Shown: piece after piece, positions 8,624-17,726 of the stretch
How positions within the stretch are numbered: the stretch's first letter is position 1
How the letters are laid out: the number at the start of each line of letters is the position of its first letter
From: Thiomargarita sp.
GTDB taxonomy: Bacteria; Pseudomonadota; Gammaproteobacteria; Beggiatoales; Beggiatoaceae
Reading direction: 5' to 3'
DNA length: 38,110 nt
Assembly: GCA_020726335.1 (NCBI GenBank)
Contig: DYSU01000018.1
Span: 1-38,110 of the forward strand
Made by a program: the position numbers and the translations under genes
The notes under the pieces: model-generated
Seen by the model: only the letters and a program-made list of their open reading frames with translations
Database searches by the model: none
What the model was told of the DNA's origin: nothing

Positions 8624-9463
8624 ATGACTCCCCCTGCTGACCTCAATCAAACCGTTGCCCATGCTTTGGCCGAAGACATCGGCACAGGCGACATCACCGC
8701 CGCTTTAATTCCTGCCGACAAACACAGCCGCGCAACCGTGATTTGCCGCGAAGCGGCAATGTTATGCGGCATCCCGTGGTTCAATGCGGTTTTTGCCCAA
8801 TTGGATGACCACATTAAAATTATTTGGCACAAAACCGAAGGCGAAGCCGTGGTTGCGGGCGACGTTTTATGCCACATACAAGGCCATGCGCGTGCCTTGC
8901 TGACGGGTGAACGGTGCGCGCTCAATTTTTTACAAACCTTGTCCGCCACCGCCACCATCACCCGCCATTATGTTGCCTTGTTGCAAAACACCGACGTGAC
9001 CTTGCTGGACACCCGCAAAACCATTCCCTTGTTGCGCCATGCACAAAAATACGCGGTGCGCTGTGGCGGCGGGCAAAATCACCGCATGGGCTTGTATGAT
9101 GCGTTTCTCATCAAAGAAAACCACATCGCCGCCGCAGGCTCCATCGCCCACGCGGTGCGCCAAGCGCGCCAAATCAAAAACGCAGCGATTGAAGTCGAAG
9201 TGGAAAATCTTGAACAACTGCAACAAGCCCTTGAATTAAAAGTAGAATCGGTGTTATTGGACAATTTCAGCTTAGAAGCCATGCGCCAAGCGGTGGCCAT
9301 CAACCGACACACCACAGCGGGCAAAACCAAGTTGGAAGCCTCAGGCGGGGTGAATGAAGCGACTTTGTGGGCAATTGCCCAAACAGGCGTGGATTATATT
9401 TCCATCGGTGGCTTGACAAAACATGTGCAAGCGATTGATTTATCTATGAGATTTATGGATTAA
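8624..9463 (+). CDS. nadC: Nicotinate-nucleotide pyrophosphorylase (quinolinate phosphoribosyltransferase)
   Basis: NadC converts quinolinate and PRPP to nicotinate mononucleotide, CO2 and pyrophosphate in de novo NAD synthesis. The 279-residue protein shows LAEDIGTGDIT at the start, the LLDTRKTIPLLRHAQKYAV segment, GGGQNHRMGLYDAFLIKENH carrying the catalytic basic residues, EVEVENLEQ, and the C-terminal LEASGGVN and YISIGGLTKH. The ATG at 8624 aligns with the family; the longer in-frame start at 8549 adds 25 unrelated residues. The stop overlaps the start of rsmG by one base (TAATG), so the two are probably translated together. nadA and nadB are not in the window. Confidence 0.95.
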   Translation: MTPPADLNQTVAHALAEDIGTGDITAALIPADKHSRATVICREAAMLCGIPWFNAVFAQLDDHIKIIWHKTEGEAVVAGDVLCHIQGHARALLTGERCALNFLQTLSATATITRHYVALLQNTDVTLLDTRKTIPLLRHAQKYAVRCGGGQNHRMGLYDAFLIKENHIAAAGSIAHAVRQARQIKNAAIEVEVENLEQLQQALELKVESVLLDNFSLEAMRQAVAINRHTTAGKTKLEASGGVNEATLWAIAQTGVDYISIGGLTKHVQAIDLSMRFMD

Positions 9464-10086
9464 TGACCATTTTGCGCCAAGGTTTGGCCGCATTGGCCAT
9501 CCATGCCGATGAAAATGTGTGCAACAACATCGAGCATTATTTACACTTATTACAAAAGTGGAACAAAATCCATAACTTAACGGCAGTGCGTGACCCCGAA
9601 CAAAGGGTCATCCGCCATGTGCTGGACAGTTTGAGCGTTTTACCCCATGTGCGCGGGCAAACGGTGTTGGACATCGGCACAGGCGCGGGCTTGCCTGCGT
9701 TGCTGTGGGCGTTGGTGCGCCCCGATTTACATTGCACTTTGCTTGATGGCAACGGCAAAAAAGTGCGGTTTTTGACCCAAGTGCAATTGGAACTCAAGTT
9801 GGTCAATGTTCAACCGATACACCAACGGATTGAGCAATTCAAACCTGCGCAGGGCTATGATTGTATTGTGTCACGCGCTTATACCGATTTGGCGCGCTTT
9901 TATCAGCAAAGCCAACCGTTGTTGGCCCATGGCGGACAAATTTTGGCGATGAAAGGGCAGTTGCCGCACGCAGAACTGGCCGCTTTAACCGCCCAACGCA
10001 TCGCTTATCAAACCGAACAACTGCATGTCCCGTATTTGGTCGCAGCGCGGCATTTGATTGTCATCAAGGGTATCCCACCAAACTGA
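9463..10086 (+). CDS. rsmG: 16S rRNA (guanine-527-N7)-methyltransferase RsmG
   Basis: RsmG (GidB) methylates N7 of G527 in 16S rRNA using S-adenosylmethionine. The 207-residue protein carries KWNKIHNLTAVRDPEQRV, HVLDSLSVLPHV, the SAM-binding loop VLDIGTGAGLPALLWAL, and SRAYTDLARFYQ further on, all typical of the family. It follows nadC with a one-base overlap. In many bacteria rsmG lies between mnmG and parA/parB; here neither is present and the downstream neighbour is an AT-rich methyltransferase of foreign appearance. Confidence 0.95.
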   Translation: MTILRQGLAALAIHADENVCNNIEHYLHLLQKWNKIHNLTAVRDPEQRVIRHVLDSLSVLPHVRGQTVLDIGTGAGLPALLWALVRPDLHCTLLDGNGKKVRFLTQVQLELKLVNVQPIHQRIEQFKPAQGYDCIVSRAYTDLARFYQQSQPLLAHGGQILAMKGQLPHAELAALTAQRIAYQTEQLHVPYLVAARHLIVIKGIPPN

Positions 10087-10196
10087 AAGTTGTATCGCTT
10101 CATACTTGCTCTGAAAGAGGCTTTTTGAGCATTATGGATAGACTATGGGCAATCAAGCTCAGAATAGAGTTATTTTACTATCATAAGAGATTTAAT

Positions 10197-11147
10197 ATGG
10201 TTAAAAGATTAAAATGTCCATTATGTGATGGCAGTGATTTAAAAGAGATAGACATAATAAAAAGTACAGATATAATCTTATTATGGAAAAAAAGAAATAT
10301 CAATGTTTCAAATTTATTTAGAGGTAATAACTTTATATTTAAATATAAGTGTCAAATTTGTGGCCTTGAATTTTTTAACCCGTTTGTTTCTGGAGAAAAT
10401 AAATTTTATAGTGAATTAGGTAAAGAGGATTTGTACTATTTACATGAAGATAAAACAGAGTTTGTATATTCCAGTCAATATATCAAAGAAGGTGATCGTG
10501 TTTTGGATATAGGGTGTGGTTGTGGTGCTTTCGTAAAATATATCAATAAACAAGTAGTCTATACAGGGCTTGAATTGAGTTCAAAAGCAGTGGAGCTTGC
10601 TCAAAAAGAAAATATTAATGTAGTTAAAAAAACAATAGAGGATTTTTCAAAAGAAAATAAATACAGTCAAGACGTGGTAGTTACATTTCAAGTACTTGAA
10701 CATATCGCGGATATTGATAAATTTATTTGTTCTGTCATTTTAACACTTAAGCAAGATGGATTATTCATCATTGCTGTTCCAAACAACAAGTCTTTTATAA
10801 GAAACGCTCAAAATAATTTGTTAAACTTGCCACCGCACCATTTGCTCCATTGGGATGAGACATCATTACAATATATTGCAAAAAAATATCATCTTGATAT
10901 TGTAGATATTTACAAAGAGAAGGTTACTAATGTCCATAAAACTTGGTATTATTCTACTCAAATTTCTAACCATATAAGAAGTTTACTTGGGATGAGTACA
11001 AAATCAGTAAATAGGGCTTTTTTTAGTAAAATAATTCAAATAATTTCTTCGCTACTAAGTAGAGTAGCTAAATACTCATCTTTGCATTCAAAAAAAGATG
11101 GACATACTATAGTAATAGTGTTGAAAAAGGTCTCAGAACACCCTTAG
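10197..11147 (+). CDS. Class I SAM-dependent methyltransferase with N-terminal zinc ribbon
   Basis: The 316-residue product has two cysteine pairs (CPLC at residues 7-10 and CQIC at 52-55) that probably form a zinc ribbon. A class I methyltransferase domain follows, with VLDIGCGCGAF at about 102-112 and the FQVLEHI post-motif near 165. This architecture is common among methyltransferases of surface-polysaccharide and sugar-modification clusters, but the substrate cannot be told. The ATG at 10197 has an AAGAGA box six bases upstream; another ATG at 10134 would add 21 residues. The open frame extends far back into rsmG, which is only shadow. The gene is much richer in A and T and uses AT-ending codons unlike rsmG, a sign of transfer. 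It ends 18 bases from the convergent pgaA-like gene. Confidence 0.75.
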   Translation: MVKRLKCPLCDGSDLKEIDIIKSTDIILLWKKRNINVSNLFRGNNFIFKYKCQICGLEFFNPFVSGENKFYSELGKEDLYYLHEDKTEFVYSSQYIKEGDRVLDIGCGCGAFVKYINKQVVYTGLELSSKAVELAQKENINVVKKTIEDFSKENKYSQDVVVTFQVLEHIADIDKFICSVILTLKQDGLFIIAVPNNKSFIRNAQNNLLNLPPHHLLHWDETSLQYIAKKYHLDIVDIYKEKVTNVHKTWYYSTQISNHIRSLLGMSTKSVNRAFFSKIIQIISSLLSRVAKYSSLHSKKDGHTIVIVLKKVSEHP

Positions 11148-11165
11148 ACAACAGTTGTTTCAACG

Positions 11166-13607
11166 TTAAAACCGCCAATCCACGGTCAAATACCAATAGG
11201 TGGCGTATTCAGGTTGGCCGTCATAAACCATGCGCGAGCGGCTGACACCGTAGAGGAATTTGAAGGTTTCAGTCAACAACCAATCGTGTTCATAGCGCAA
11301 AATGCCATACCAATCATCTTGATAGCCGTGTTGCCAATAATTGCCCCAAGCGGGAATCAAGCGATGACGCAAGACGCGGTCATAACGACGATAGATGATG
11401 TGGTCTGCGTTGGCGGCCAAACCCAGCGATAAATCATCGACAGGGTTAAAATAAGGGCGGTCGTCGTTCAATGAGTTTTGTGATGCATAGGCTTCTACTT
11501 TGCCATCAAAAGTAAACAAAGGCTGGGTCAATAAGCGTTGCTCAATATGGCCGCTGAGTTTTTGGCGCATATTGCCATCAGAGAAATCCAACACTTGTGC
11601 GGTTAAATTGGCGTTGCGCATGTCGTGGGCGGTGTAGTCCAAACTGATTTCGCCCATGCGGCCATCGATGCCATAATAACGCGCTTGCAAGGGAATGTCG
11701 GTGGCAAAACTGTCTGCACGGCCATGCAATTGCCATTGATCATCAAACCGCCAGCTTGCAAACACGGAACTGCCCAAATCATCACCCCATTCATCGCCCA
11801 CTTCTTGCGACAATTCACCCGCTAAAAACAAGTGTTTACCTTGGTATTGCAAGCCCGCGCCCACGCGCCGATAACTTTCTGTGCCTTCACTGAATTTGGT
11901 TTTGGCATAAAAGCTGTGGACATAGGGGGTATAGCGTTGCAACAACGGTGGCGCGTATAAATAGCTGTCAATTTTGTGGTCTTTGTTGCCAAATTGACTG
12001 CCCGTTAAATTAAACACCGCATCAATGGTCAGCTCCCAACTGTTGTGTAATTTCCAAAACCACGCCAATTCTTGCACCGATTTGTTTTCAGGATGGCTTT
12101 CCTTCAATGCTTTAACCATGGGTTCGGCTTTTTTATATTCGTGGCTGTCCATCAGCGCATGGGCATAACCGACTTTGGTTTGCACGTTCTCAGGTTGTGT
12201 GGCCAACGCCAATTCATATTGTTCTTTGGCTTTTTCAGGCCAACCGCGCCAACGATAGACATGCGCCAAGCTGGTGCGAATTTGGTCATTGTTGAAGGGC
12301 GCAACGGCCAACAATTGTTCTAAGCGTTGTTGCGCTTGATCGGTGTAACCTGCATAAGCGCGCGCCATTGCGGCGGTGACATCGGCAGTCAATTTGTCGG
12401 GATTTTGGCGAAACGTTTTGCCTTTGAAGGTTTTTAACCATGCGGGTTCTTCTTGGTTCATCGCGTCGATTAATTTAAACGCTTCATCCCACTGTTCGCT
12501 TTCGACATGGGCATAAAATAACGCCAAATGGGTGTCAAATTCTTTTTGACAATGGCTTAACACGTCAATATAAATATCGCGGGCGGTTTCAGGTTGTTCT
12601 ACGTACAAATAGGCATCGGCGGCGGCAATTTGGGCATAACAAGGCACTTGGATTTTTTTGCCCATAAAATATTCATATTCTTGAATGACTTCCGTCATTT
12701 TAACCCTGTCACGCAAGGCCACCATTTTGTCAAAACGCACCCGATGGCGCAACAAGCTGTCGGCTTTTTCGCCGCCTTGTGCCAAATGCTGGTCATAAGC
12801 GTCCAAACGGTTCAAAGCCAAATCGGTTTCGTCGTAGCGTTGTGCTTCTGTTTCAGGCACATACGCACCCCAACGGGTACGAATGGCGGCACGGTCGGCC
12901 AAAAGTTTGCGGTATTCCGCTTCAGACAATAAATTGGGGTGCTGTTTTGCCAATTCTAAAGCGCGATGGGGCGCACCCAATTCATAGGCGGCTAAAATTT
13001 TTAAATGCCATGCGTCGCGGTTGTTGGGTTCCAAATCCAAAATTTTTTCATACAGGCCCAACGCATCAACAGGCTGTTTCACTGCGCGGTAAGCATAGGC
13101 CAGTGCAAACATCACTTCAATGTTTTTATGGTGTTGTTCATACACGTTTTGCAGGTGTTTAATCGCCAGTTGGTGTTGTTTGTTGTCCGAAAATGCCAAG
13201 CCTAAGCCGACTTGCAAGGGTAAATGTTGGGGAAAACGGCGGATGCCTTGTTGATAAAAATACACAGCTTTGCCAAAATCGCGTTGGTTGCGCGCTGAGC
13301 GTCCCAAGGCTTCCAGCACATAAACAGGGGCTTCGCCGATGTCCACGCGGGGCAAAAGTTGCAACACGGCTTTATCGTCGCTAGACCAACCGAGTACCGC
13401 AATATAATCGTATAAAATCAATATGTTGTCGGGGTTTTGTTGCAACAGGCGTTTAAATTCGGGTACAGCTTGTTGCAGTGACCGCCCGCCTTCACGCGCC
13501 ATCGCCAATGCACGGCGGTGTTGTTCAGTGACATTGTCGGTGGCCGCATTGGCGGGGAATATGCCCATGATTAAGACATAAATCATTGTTTTAATTAAGA
13601 ACCGCAT
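11166..13607 (-). CDS. pgaA: PgaA-like poly-beta-1,6-N-acetylglucosamine export porin
   Basis: PgaA is the outer-membrane exporter of the biofilm polysaccharide PNAG: a periplasmic TPR superhelix joined to a beta-barrel pore. The 813-residue product (E. coli PgaA 807) has a signal peptide ending PANA, TPR-like helical repeats over about residues 28-520 (for example VYVLEALGRSARNQRDFGKA and IRTSLAHVYRWRGWPEKAKE), and a C-terminal barrel of alternating polar and aromatic strands ending in DWRF with a terminal Phe. The stretch SRSRMVYDG near the end also fits PgaA. The partners pgaB, pgaC and pgaD are not adjacent. It might export another polysaccharide; that it is a TPR plus outer-membrane barrel exporter is fairly sure. 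Confidence 0.75.
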   Translation of the reverse strand: MRFLIKTMIYVLIMGIFPANAATDNVTEQHRRALAMAREGGRSLQQAVPEFKRLLQQNPDNILILYDYIAVLGWSSDDKAVLQLLPRVDIGEAPVYVLEALGRSARNQRDFGKAVYFYQQGIRRFPQHLPLQVGLGLAFSDNKQHQLAIKHLQNVYEQHHKNIEVMFALAYAYRAVKQPVDALGLYEKILDLEPNNRDAWHLKILAAYELGAPHRALELAKQHPNLLSEAEYRKLLADRAAIRTRWGAYVPETEAQRYDETDLALNRLDAYDQHLAQGGEKADSLLRHRVRFDKMVALRDRVKMTEVIQEYEYFMGKKIQVPCYAQIAAADAYLYVEQPETARDIYIDVLSHCQKEFDTHLALFYAHVESEQWDEAFKLIDAMNQEEPAWLKTFKGKTFRQNPDKLTADVTAAMARAYAGYTDQAQQRLEQLLAVAPFNNDQIRTSLAHVYRWRGWPEKAKEQYELALATQPENVQTKVGYAHALMDSHEYKKAEPMVKALKESHPENKSVQELAWFWKLHNSWELTIDAVFNLTGSQFGNKDHKIDSYLYAPPLLQRYTPYVHSFYAKTKFSEGTESYRRVGAGLQYQGKHLFLAGELSQEVGDEWGDDLGSSVFASWRFDDQWQLHGRADSFATDIPLQARYYGIDGRMGEISLDYTAHDMRNANLTAQVLDFSDGNMRQKLSGHIEQRLLTQPLFTFDGKVEAYASQNSLNDDRPYFNPVDDLSLGLAANADHIIYRRYDRVLRHRLIPAWGNYWQHGYQDDWYGILRYEHDWLLTETFKFLYGVSRSRMVYDGQPEYATYWYLTVDWRF

Positions 13608-13787
13608 ATGCTTTCTCGCTTGAATTTAAGTAGATGTTTCAATTGCTTATTGCATGTTTTGCTTGAATAATACAGGTCAAGGCAAAGTTCATGCACAAAA
13701 AAACAATCGGCCATAAAATTTTGTTTGTGATTGATTTTGCGAGATAAATTTTTAGCAATCTACGAAAATGATTTGTACAGTTTATTT

Positions 13788-14690
13788 TTAGACAAAATCC
13801 CTGTTGCCCAATAAAATTTGTTGGTAAAATTGGGTATAAAAACTTTTGTCTTCGCAAATACCGCCATGAATTTGAACAATTTTTTGTGCAAATTGTTGGG
13901 CATATTTGAGGGTTTTTGCCAGCGGCCAATCGTTGAGCAAACCCAACAGCAAGAGCGCGCAAAAGCCATCACCTGCACCCACGGTATCGACCACAGTGAT
14001 GTTTTTGCTGGGTTTGACCCAATAAATGCGCTTATCATGACCGATGGCCAGCGCGCCGTTTTTGCCCAAGGTGACAACCAGCCAATCTAAATGACACAGT
14101 TGATATAAAGCGATGGCTTTTTGCGCAAGGTCATGGCTCAAAGTGATGGGCGAGAGCAAATGCAATTCTTCTTCATTGAGTTTTGCCCAACGCGCTTGTT
14201 GCAGATAATGTAAAACTTCACGTTTGCCCCACCATGGTGAACGCAAATTCACATCAATAAAAAGGGGTTTTTGATAATCCAGCAGTTTTTTAAAAGCGTG
14301 GCGGGCAACGCAGTGGCGTAAGGCCAAACTGCCATGATAGAGTATTTTGCAATGGGCAATATCAGGCAGTTGTCGCGCATCAATAAAATCATAGGCTTGC
14401 TCTGGCAGAATATTAAATTGCGGTTCGCCTTGCTCTAACAGCACTTGAACCTTGCCTGTGGGATATTGGGGGTGAATTTGGATGCCTGTGGTTTCCAAAC
14501 CCCAGTGGGACATCATGGCTTGGATTTTATAGGCGGGCGCATCATCACCTAAGCCACTGATTAATAAAGGTAAAATATGGAATGCCTGCAAATGCCATGC
14601 AATGTTAAACGGCGCACCGCCTAATTTTTGCGTGCCATCGGGAAAATGGTCAAATAAAATTTCGCCAAAAATGGCCAATGAATGTTTCAT
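13788..14690 (-). CDS. PfkB-family carbohydrate kinase (fructokinase-like)
   Basis: A 300-residue ribokinase/PfkB-family sugar kinase. It begins with a FGEILFDHFPDG strand, carries the first family signature near residues 23-34 (LGGAPFNIAWHL), and the second signature DTVGAGDGFCALL, in which Asp241 is the expected catalytic base and the glycines form the anion hole. FGEILFDHFPDG and GGAPFNIAWHL resemble bacterial fructokinases, but substrate specificity within this family is hard to predict. It has its own promoter and is followed after 180 bases, on the same strand, by the pgaA-like gene; I see no functional link between them. Confidence 0.85.
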   Translation of the reverse strand: MKHSLAIFGEILFDHFPDGTQKLGGAPFNIAWHLQAFHILPLLISGLGDDAPAYKIQAMMSHWGLETTGIQIHPQYPTGKVQVLLEQGEPQFNILPEQAYDFIDARQLPDIAHCKILYHGSLALRHCVARHAFKKLLDYQKPLFIDVNLRSPWWGKREVLHYLQQARWAKLNEEELHLLSPITLSHDLAQKAIALYQLCHLDWLVVTLGKNGALAIGHDKRIYWVKPSKNITVVDTVGAGDGFCALLLLGLLNDWPLAKTLKYAQQFAQKIVQIHGGICEDKSFYTQFYQQILLGNRDFV

Positions 14691-14708
14691 AATGGCGTGG
14701 GCTGTGAA

Positions 14709-14737
14709 TTTATAGTCATGTTAGAATACTAGCACAA
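14709..14737 (-). promoter_or_regulatory. Sigma-70-type promoter for the PfkB kinase
   Basis: On the minus strand TTGTGC (14732-14737) and TATAAA (14709-14714) are separated by 17 bases. The -10 lies about 20 bases upstream of the kinase ATG, so the leader would be short. Confidence 0.5.
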
Positions 14738-14817
14738 CCCTTTTTAATGTAAAATCCATTGGTATCGAATTTGCCTAACCACTGTATTTACAATTTTTTA
14801 ACCTGATAAGGTCAACT

Positions 14818-15276
14818 ATGAAATATTTAATGACAGGATTAATCACCGCCAGCTTGTTATTGACAGGTTGCAGCGGTATGGGTGTTGACAAACAAACAGT
14901 GGGCGCAGGGGTCGGTGGGATCATCGGCGGGGTTGCTGGCTCACACGTTGGCGGTGGCCGTGGCAATACAGCGGCCATCATCGCAGGCACTTTGGCGGGT
15001 GCAATGATGGGCGGTGCCATTGGCAAATCAATGGATGCCACAGACCGATTGAACGCCCAACAAGCGTTGGAAAGTTCGCCTTCAGGTCAGCCCATCAGTT
15101 GGCGCAACCCCGACAGCAACGCGCAATACATCGTCACACCCAGCAGCACCCATTACCGTTCTGATGGCTCGCCTTGCCGCGAATATTCCACCACTGCCAT
15201 CATCGACGGCAGAAAAGAAACCGTTTACGGCACGGCCTGCCGCCAGCCTGATGGCACTTGGCAAGCGTCCTCTTAA
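14818..15276 (+). CDS. Glycine-zipper outer-membrane lipoprotein
   Basis: The 152-residue product starts with a lipoprotein signal peptide whose lipobox LLTGC places the lipidated cysteine at residue 18. A glycine-zipper segment follows (about 28-70, with [19 protein letters not shown] and [11 protein letters not shown]), and then a soluble C-terminal domain with [28 protein letters not shown]. The layout is that of the rickettsial 17 kDa antigen and SlyB-like lipoproteins, which are outer-membrane proteins linked to envelope integrity. An AAGG box precedes the ATG. It is monocistronic in appearance, with the kinase gene divergent on its left. Confidence 0.85.
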   Translation: MKYLMTGLITASLLLTGCSGMGVDKQTVGAGVGGIIGGVAGSHVGGGRGNTAAIIAGTLAGAMMGGAIGKSMDATDRLNAQQALESSPSGQPISWRNPDSNAQYIVTPSSTHYRSDGSPCREYSTTAIIDGRKETVYGTACRQPDGTWQASS

Positions 15277-15285
15277 ACTTGTTGG

Positions 15286-15299
15286 CTGGGGAAACCCAG
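15286..15299 (+). terminator. Small GC-rich hairpin after the lipoprotein gene
   Basis: CTGGG-GAAA-CCCAG forms a five-pair stem with a GNRA-type tetraloop ten bases after the lipoprotein stop, followed by only TTT. It may be a weak terminator, or a structure at the start of the next gene's leader. Confidence 0.3.
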
Positions 15300-15309
15300 T
15301 TTGGTATTT

Positions 15310-15825
15310 ATGCGCACAGCCCAGACTGAAACCGCTTTAATTGCACAATATCACCGCTGGTTTTATCAAAACCACCCGCAACAAATCCAGCCGCGCCGTG
15401 GGCAACAACTGGCGCAACTTACTGGATTTATTGACTTTAATCCACTCAAGCCCGCCAGCCACAGCCAAGGTTTATTGCGCTGTTTATATGAATTACAACA
15501 ACAACTGCTCAACGCCACGCAAATGGCGGCCATCAGCTTAAGTTGCGATGCAGGGCAAATGGCAAAATGGCAACAACAGGCGGGCGGGCGTTATGTCAAA
15601 AGCCGCTATGGCCGTTTGGCCGATATACAACCGCAGGCGGCAACGCTTTGGCAACTGGATTTCGTCACGGCTTTTGGTTTGGTGTCCATGCTGGCCGTTG
15701 ACCCAACCCTGCGTGATCACATCCGCTTGCCAAGGATTGAATTTGATGGCGATGACTACCATAGCCCACCGTTTTATGGCAATGTTGCCGGTTTGTTGCA
15801 ACTTTACATCGACCACGCCCGTTAA
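15310..15825 (+). CDS. Hypothetical protein
   Basis: I do not recognise this 171-residue protein. It has no signal peptide or membrane segment and looks like a compact cytoplasmic protein with a mixed helix/strand pattern. The C-terminal part is the most ordered-looking: LDFVTAFGLVSMLAVDPTLR followed by RIEFDGDDYHSPPFYGNVAG. The ATG at 15310 is chosen; a TTG three codons upstream (15301) is possible, and no strong ribosome binding site decides. Codon use matches its neighbours and the frame is open throughout, so it is probably a real gene. It lies between the lipoprotein gene and the gatC promoter. Confidence 0.7.
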   Translation: MRTAQTETALIAQYHRWFYQNHPQQIQPRRGQQLAQLTGFIDFNPLKPASHSQGLLRCLYELQQQLLNATQMAAISLSCDAGQMAKWQQQAGGRYVKSRYGRLADIQPQAATLWQLDFVTAFGLVSMLAVDPTLRDHIRLPRIEFDGDDYHSPPFYGNVAGLLQLYIDHAR

Positions 15826-15842
15826 ATAACCGCTTGCGCCGC

Positions 15843-15871
15843 TTGGTGTTTTGGGTGGTGCGTTGTATAAT
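15843..15871 (+). promoter_or_regulatory. Sigma-70-type promoter for gatCA
   Basis: TTGGTG (15843-15848) and a perfect TATAAT (15866-15871) are separated by 17 bases, 33 bases upstream of the gatC start codon. It lies just after the stop of the preceding hypothetical gene. Confidence 0.65.
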
Positions 15872-15904
15872 TTCCCGCCAAACAGATGCCGATGAGGAAG
15901 AAAA

Positions 15905-16192
15905 ATGTCTTTTAGTCAAACCGATGTTGCAAAAATTGCCCATTTGGCACGGATTGCACTCAATGAACAAGATGTGGCCGTTTATGCTGAAAATTTATCC
16001 AATATCATTGAATTGGTTGAACAAATGAACAGCATCGACACCACAGGCATTGTGCCAATGGCGCATCCCCAAGACATGGCGGCGCGGATGCGTGATGATG
16101 TGGTCACCGAGACTGACCAGCGTCAACTCTATCAATCCATTGCGCCATTAACGGAAGCGGGTTTGTATTTGGTTTTGAAAGTGATTGAATAA
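15905..16192 (+). CDS. gatC: Aspartyl/glutamyl-tRNA amidotransferase subunit C
   Basis: GatC is the small belt-like subunit of GatCAB, which converts Glu-tRNA(Gln) or Asp-tRNA(Asn) to the amidated form. The 95-residue protein shows [12 protein letters not shown] at the N-terminus and the [16 protein letters not shown] segment typical of the family. A strong GAGGAAG ribosome binding site precedes the ATG. gatA follows 46 bases later, but the third gene, gatB, is not in the window. Confidence 0.95.
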   Translation: MSFSQTDVAKIAHLARIALNEQDVAVYAENLSNIIELVEQMNSIDTTGIVPMAHPQDMAARMRDDVVTETDQRQLYQSIAPLTEAGLYLVLKVIE

Positions 16193-16238
16193 CCAAACAA
16201 AACCGCTTTTTTCTTGTCATTTTATATTGAGCCATACC

Positions 16239-17696
16239 ATGCACCATAAATCCATCCGCCAATTGAGCCAACATTTGCAACAAAAAGACATTTCCAGCGT
16301 GGAATTGACCCAGCATTTTTTGCAACGGATTCAACAACATAATCCACAGCTAAATTGCTTTGTCACGGTGACAGAACAACAGGCGTTGGCGCAAGCCAAA
16401 GCGGCGGATGCGGCCATTGCCGCAGGCACAGCCAGCGCATTGACAGGCATCCCCATGAGTCACAAAGACATTTTTTGTACCCATGGGGTGAAAACCAGTT
16501 GTGGCTCGAAAATGTTGGACAATTTCATCGCGCCTTATGATGCCCATGTTGTGGCAAAAATGAACCACCAAGCGGGCATGGTGATGTTGGGCAAAACCAA
16601 CATGGACGAGTTTGCCATGGGGTCATCGAGTGAAACCAGCTATTACGGCGTGGTCAAAAACCCATGGGATTTAGAAACCGTGCCGGGTGGTTCATCAGGC
16701 GGTTCGGCCAGCGCAGTGGCGGCGCGCTTAACGCCGATGGCCACAGGCACGGACACAGGCGGCTCTATTCGTCAACCCGCCGCTTTTTGCGGTTTGACAG
16801 GTTTGAAACCAACCTACGGCGTGGTCTCGCGCTTTGGCATGGTTGCCTTCGCTTCCAGCCTTGACCAAGGTGGCCCCATGACCCGCAGTGCAGAAGATGC
16901 GGCCTTGATGTTGAATGCGATGGCCGGTTTTGACCCCCGCGATTCCACCTGCTTGAACCGTGAAGTTGAAGATTATACTGTGAATTTAAACCAATCATTG
17001 GCGGGTTTGAAAATCGGTTTGCCCAAACAATATTTTAACGCTGATTTAGACAGCGGCATGGCGCAAAAATTAGAAGCTGCAACTAACCTATTGATTTCAT
17101 TGGGCGCAAGTGTGCATGAAGTGGATTTGGCCAACACCCATTTATCCGTGCCGGTTTATTATGTGGTTGCACCTGCGGAATGTTCATCCAATTTATCGCG
17201 CTTTGATGGCGTGCGTTATGGATACCGTTGCGACAAGCCTGTGGATTTGACAGACCTGTATAAACGCAGCCGTGGCGAAGGTTTTGGCGCAGAAGTTAAA
17301 CGGCGGATTATGATGGGTACTTACGCGCTGTCAGCGGGTTATTATGATGCTTATTACCTCAAAGCCCAACAACTGCGCCAGCTTATCAGCGATGATTTTA
17401 AACAGGCGTTCACGCAAGTTGATGTGATTTTATCCCCCACCGCGCCTTCCACCGCATTCAAAATGGGTGAAAAAACACATGACCCTGTGACCATGTATTT
17501 GTCCGATATTTACACCATTGCGGTTAATTTAGCGGGTTTGCCCGCGCTGGCATTGCCCGCAGGCTTTATCAACCAGATGCCCGTGGGTATGCAATTGATT
17601 GGCAACTATTTTTCTGAAAGCCGTTTGCTCAACATTGCCCATCGTTATCAACAGCAAACCGATTGGCATGTGCAAATGCCTGCGGGTTTTGCTTAA
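16239..17696 (+). CDS. gatA: Glutamyl-tRNA(Gln) amidotransferase subunit A
   Basis: GatA is the glutaminase subunit of GatCAB and belongs to the amidase-signature family. The 485-residue protein carries the Ser-cisSer-Lys triad: Lys76 in PMSHKDIFC, Ser152 in [13 protein letters not shown] and Ser176 in [17 protein letters not shown]. The family start is [17 protein letters not shown]. The ATG at 16239 gives the usual length; the frame is open back to a TTG at 16185 that overlaps gatC and is not needed. gatB should follow but bioB does so instead, after 30 bases. Confidence 0.95.
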   Translation: MHHKSIRQLSQHLQQKDISSVELTQHFLQRIQQHNPQLNCFVTVTEQQALAQAKAADAAIAAGTASALTGIPMSHKDIFCTHGVKTSCGSKMLDNFIAPYDAHVVAKMNHQAGMVMLGKTNMDEFAMGSSSETSYYGVVKNPWDLETVPGGSSGGSASAVAARLTPMATGTDTGGSIRQPAAFCGLTGLKPTYGVVSRFGMVAFASSLDQGGPMTRSAEDAALMLNAMAGFDPRDSTCLNREVEDYTVNLNQSLAGLKIGLPKQYFNADLDSGMAQKLEAATNLLISLGASVHEVDLANTHLSVPVYYVVAPAECSSNLSRFDGVRYGYRCDKPVDLTDLYKRSRGEGFGAEVKRRIMMGTYALSAGYYDAYYLKAQQLRQLISDDFKQAFTQVDVILSPTAPSTAFKMGEKTHDPVTMYLSDIYTIAVNLAGLPALALPAGFINQMPVGMQLIGNYFSESRLLNIAHRYQQQTDWHVQMPAGFA

Positions 17697-17726
17697 ACAT
17701 TTCCATCAGATGCTGGCCTAGAAATC

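Noticed and set aside
9861-10196. N-terminal extension of the methyltransferase frame back into rsmG.
   Set aside because: It is rsmG read in another frame; the ATG at 10197 has a ribosome binding site and begins just before the zinc ribbon.
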